Assembly (NCBI GenBank): GCA_034666985.1
Contig: JAXDKS010000009.1
Coordinates: 7,022 to 71,021 of the forward strand
From: DATARR01 sp034666985
Lineage (GTDB): Bacteria; Acidobacteriota; Thermoanaerobaculia; Multivoradales; UBA5704
Direction: 5' to 3'
DNA: 64,000 nucleotides
Notes under the pieces: generated by a model
Seen by the model: the letters and a program-made list of their open reading frames with translations, nothing else
Told to the model about the DNA's origin: nothing
Database searches by the model: none
Shown: one piece after another, positions 62,696 through 64,000 of the stretch
Layout: every line of letters begins with the position of its first letter
How positions within the stretch are numbered: the stretch's first letter is position 1
Made by a program: the position numbers and the translations under genes

Positions 62696-63352
62696 TCAAT
62701 CCCTTTCCCGCCGCAGCTCGTCGCTCAGCTCGTTGCGATCGCCGGGCTGGATCTCCACGTGGTACCGGGCCAGCAACGCTCCGCAGGCCTGGATGGCCTC
62801 CACCAGGGCCGGACCCGGCCGGCCATGCCCGATCTCCCCGGCGAGGCGCTGGGTGATGCTCTCCCACTGCCCCTCCTTGACCTTCTGATGGATGCCGGAG
62901 TCGGCCAGCAGCACCACCCGCCGCTCGAAGAGGGAGACGAAGAGGAGGATGCCCGTCCGGTTTTCGGTGCGGAAGACCTCCTGCTCGAGGAAGGCCACGG
63001 CGGCCCGGCGGCGCACCCGCAGGTCCAGCACGGGAGCGCCGATCAGCCAGCGCCGGACCGGAGGAACGAAGGCCGCGAAGAGGTAGGCCGCGGCCGCGGC
63101 GACCGGCGCCGGCAGGGTGATCCAATACGTCAGCGGGAAACCCCAGATGTTGGTCCAGCGATAGAGGGCGAGAGCCACCAGCGGCGCCAGAATGGCTCCC
63201 AGAGCCGCGCCCTTCCAGGCGGCCGAGCCGTAATCATCGCTCTGGTCCACCACATAGGGGACGATCTCGCCAGACGTCCGCGCCTCCGCCTCCCGCACCG
63301 CGGCCTGAATGGCCTCGAGGTCGGCCTCGCTGAAGAAGCGGTCGGTTCCCAT
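62696..63352 (-). CDS. Second TPM-domain membrane protein
   Basis: 218 residues. MGTDRFFSEADLEAIQAAVREAE begins a TPM domain that is interrupted by two membrane segments (about 52-105) and resumes with RTGILLFVSLFERRVVLLAD. It lacks a signal peptide and the Gly tail. It pairs with the YgcG-like gene downstream in the same operon, an arrangement seen next to LemA genes, though lemA is not here. ATG at 63352 is chosen by the family start. Confidence 0.8.
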   Translation of the reverse strand: MGTDRFFSEADLEAIQAAVREAEARTSGEIVPYVVDQSDDYGSAAWKGAALGAILAPLVALALYRWTNIWGFPLTYWITLPAPVAAAAAYLFAAFVPPVRRWLIGAPVLDLRVRRRAAVAFLEQEVFRTENRTGILLFVSLFERRVVLLADSGIHQKVKEGQWESITQRLAGEIGHGRPGPALVEAIQACGALLARYHVEIQPGDRNELSDELRRERD

Positions 63353-63383
63353 GATTTGGTGTTCGCCCCGGGGGAATCCTATC

Positions 63384-63806
63384 TCAGTCGTGGGGGATCG
63401 GCGCGGACCGGTCCCGCTTGCGCCCCGAGTGGTGCCGCTTCTCGTCCAGCCGCCGCGCCTTCGCCGCCCGGGAGGGACGGGTCTTCTTGCGCGGGACCTC
63501 CTCCCGCAGCGCCTCCTGAACCAGCTCCACGAAACGCTCGACGGCCGCATCCCGGTTCGCCATCTGACTGCGGTGGCGCTGGGAGGTGACGTGGAGCACG
63601 CCGTCCTTGGTGATGCGCGTCGCCAGCCGCTCCCGCAGCCGGGCCCGCTGCTCCTCTGAGAGGCTCGGCGATCCCACGAGGTCGAAGCGCACCGTCACCC
63701 GCGTCTCCAGCTTGTTGACGTTCTGTCCCCCGGGCCCGCCGCTGCGCGAGGTTGTGAAGGAGAGCTCCTCGTCGGGGAGGGAGAGGTCTGGGGTGATCTG
63801 GATCAT
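63384..63806 (-). CDS. arfB: Ribosome rescue peptidyl-tRNA hydrolase ArfB (YaeJ)
   Basis: 140 residues. The GGQ motif in SRSGGPGGQNVNKLETRV is at about 21-38. The basic C-terminal tail (KARRLDEKRHHSGRKRDRS) would enter the empty mRNA channel of stalled ribosomes. Length and tail fit ArfB rather than RF2. An AT-rich box (TAATATATC) precedes the ATG by about 15 bases. It is the first gene of the minus-strand group with the two TPM genes. Confidence 0.93.
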   Translation of the reverse strand: MIQITPDLSLPDEELSFTTSRSGGPGGQNVNKLETRVTVRFDLVGSPSLSEEQRARLRERLATRITKDGVLHVTSQRHRSQMANRDAAVERFVELVQEALREEVPRKKTRPSRAAKARRLDEKRHHSGRKRDRSAPIPHD

Positions 63807-63873
63807 GTAGGAGCTACGATATATTAGGATGTCTCGAAAGTCCGTCCTGAATCCAGCCGCTTGCCCTTCGAAA

Positions 63874-64000
63874 CCTCACCCCCGGCCCCTCTCCCGGGGG
63901 GAGAGGGGGGACTCCTGCGGGCGGGATTGCCATGGGATGCGTTTTGCCTATCTTCAAAGACGTCAACGGTGCGCACAGCACACCCTACAAGCTCCACCCT
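63874..64000. repeat. MITE-like palindromic repeat, copy 3 (runs off the window)
   Basis: It begins like copy 2 (CCTCACCCCCGGCCCCTCTC). The left half of the central palindrome is degenerate (CATGGGATGCG), but the right half at 63968-63988 keeps GGTGCGCACAG and CACCCTAC. The rest lies beyond the window. Confidence 0.7.

Overview
The window is high-GC, densely coded DNA from a diderm bacterium. It carries a lipopolysaccharide (LPS) transport system, an outer-membrane-type beta-barrel and a lipoprotein. The mix of serine/threonine kinases fused to TPR tails, repeated small sigma factors paired with TPR proteins, a VIT/VWA protein and many near-leaderless starts points to an Acidobacteriota relative, perhaps near Thermoanaerobaculia. 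That placement is inference, because no rRNA or tRNA gene was seen.

Layout. 53-14228 is a co-directional block: recJ, a fused lptC-lptA, lptB, rpoN, ptsN, hprK, rapZ, an EIIA of the mannose type, ptsH, ptsI, a cupin, a lipoprotein, miaB and a bifunctional-nuclease-family gene. It joins LPS export, sigma-54 and a phosphotransferase (PTS) relay with no sugar permease. parA-parB follow (14350-16000), then divergent queD and an lptF-lptG fusion (16136-19035), then a type II NADH dehydrogenase on the minus strand. 20352-24793 is a minus-strand island of three paralogous ECF-like sigma factors and two paralogous zinc-motif/TPR proteins; each sigma gene has the same promoter, TGGACA-N17-TAnnnT. Next come two small membrane/zinc-ribbon genes, metK, an NTPase-like gene, an RNA methyltransferase, rpiB and murB.

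30419-33230 (minus strand) holds a glycosyltransferase, an unlisted 55-codon RiPP precursor gene and a LanC-like cyclase; this is the best candidate for an undescribed natural-product system. 33365-36105 is comM followed by two tandem HigB-like toxins and one XRE antitoxin. 36201-46436 carries two histidine kinases, a Ser/Thr kinase, an aldo/keto reductase, a barrel protein behind a near-perfect sigma-54 promoter, a luciferase-like monooxygenase and a secreted amidohydrolase. 46527-48620 has a DinB-like gene, vapBC, a secreted Kazal-type inhibitor and a 620-base non-coding stretch with a large foldback. 48620-57930 has a VIT/VWA/TPR protein, an M23 peptidase flanked by two copies of a palindromic MITE-like repeat, secA and guaB. 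57893-63806 has an orphan UPF0175 antitoxin with the stub of its PIN toxin, a second Ser/Thr kinase, a metallo-beta-lactamase-fold protein, two TPM-domain proteins and arfB. A third repeat copy runs off the end.

How the genes fit together. LptB, the LptF-LptG fusion and the LptC-LptA fusion would make a complete inner-membrane and periplasmic LPS exporter from three chains. EI, HPr (His15 and Ser46 both present), HprK, EIIA-Man, PtsN and RapZ would form a regulatory phosphorelay. RpoN would serve the sigma-54 promoter at 41427. Many genes start 0-10 bases after a predicted transcription start (13728, 14350, 16618, 28220, 28225, 40268, 43831, 43934, 47645), so leaderless translation seems common here.
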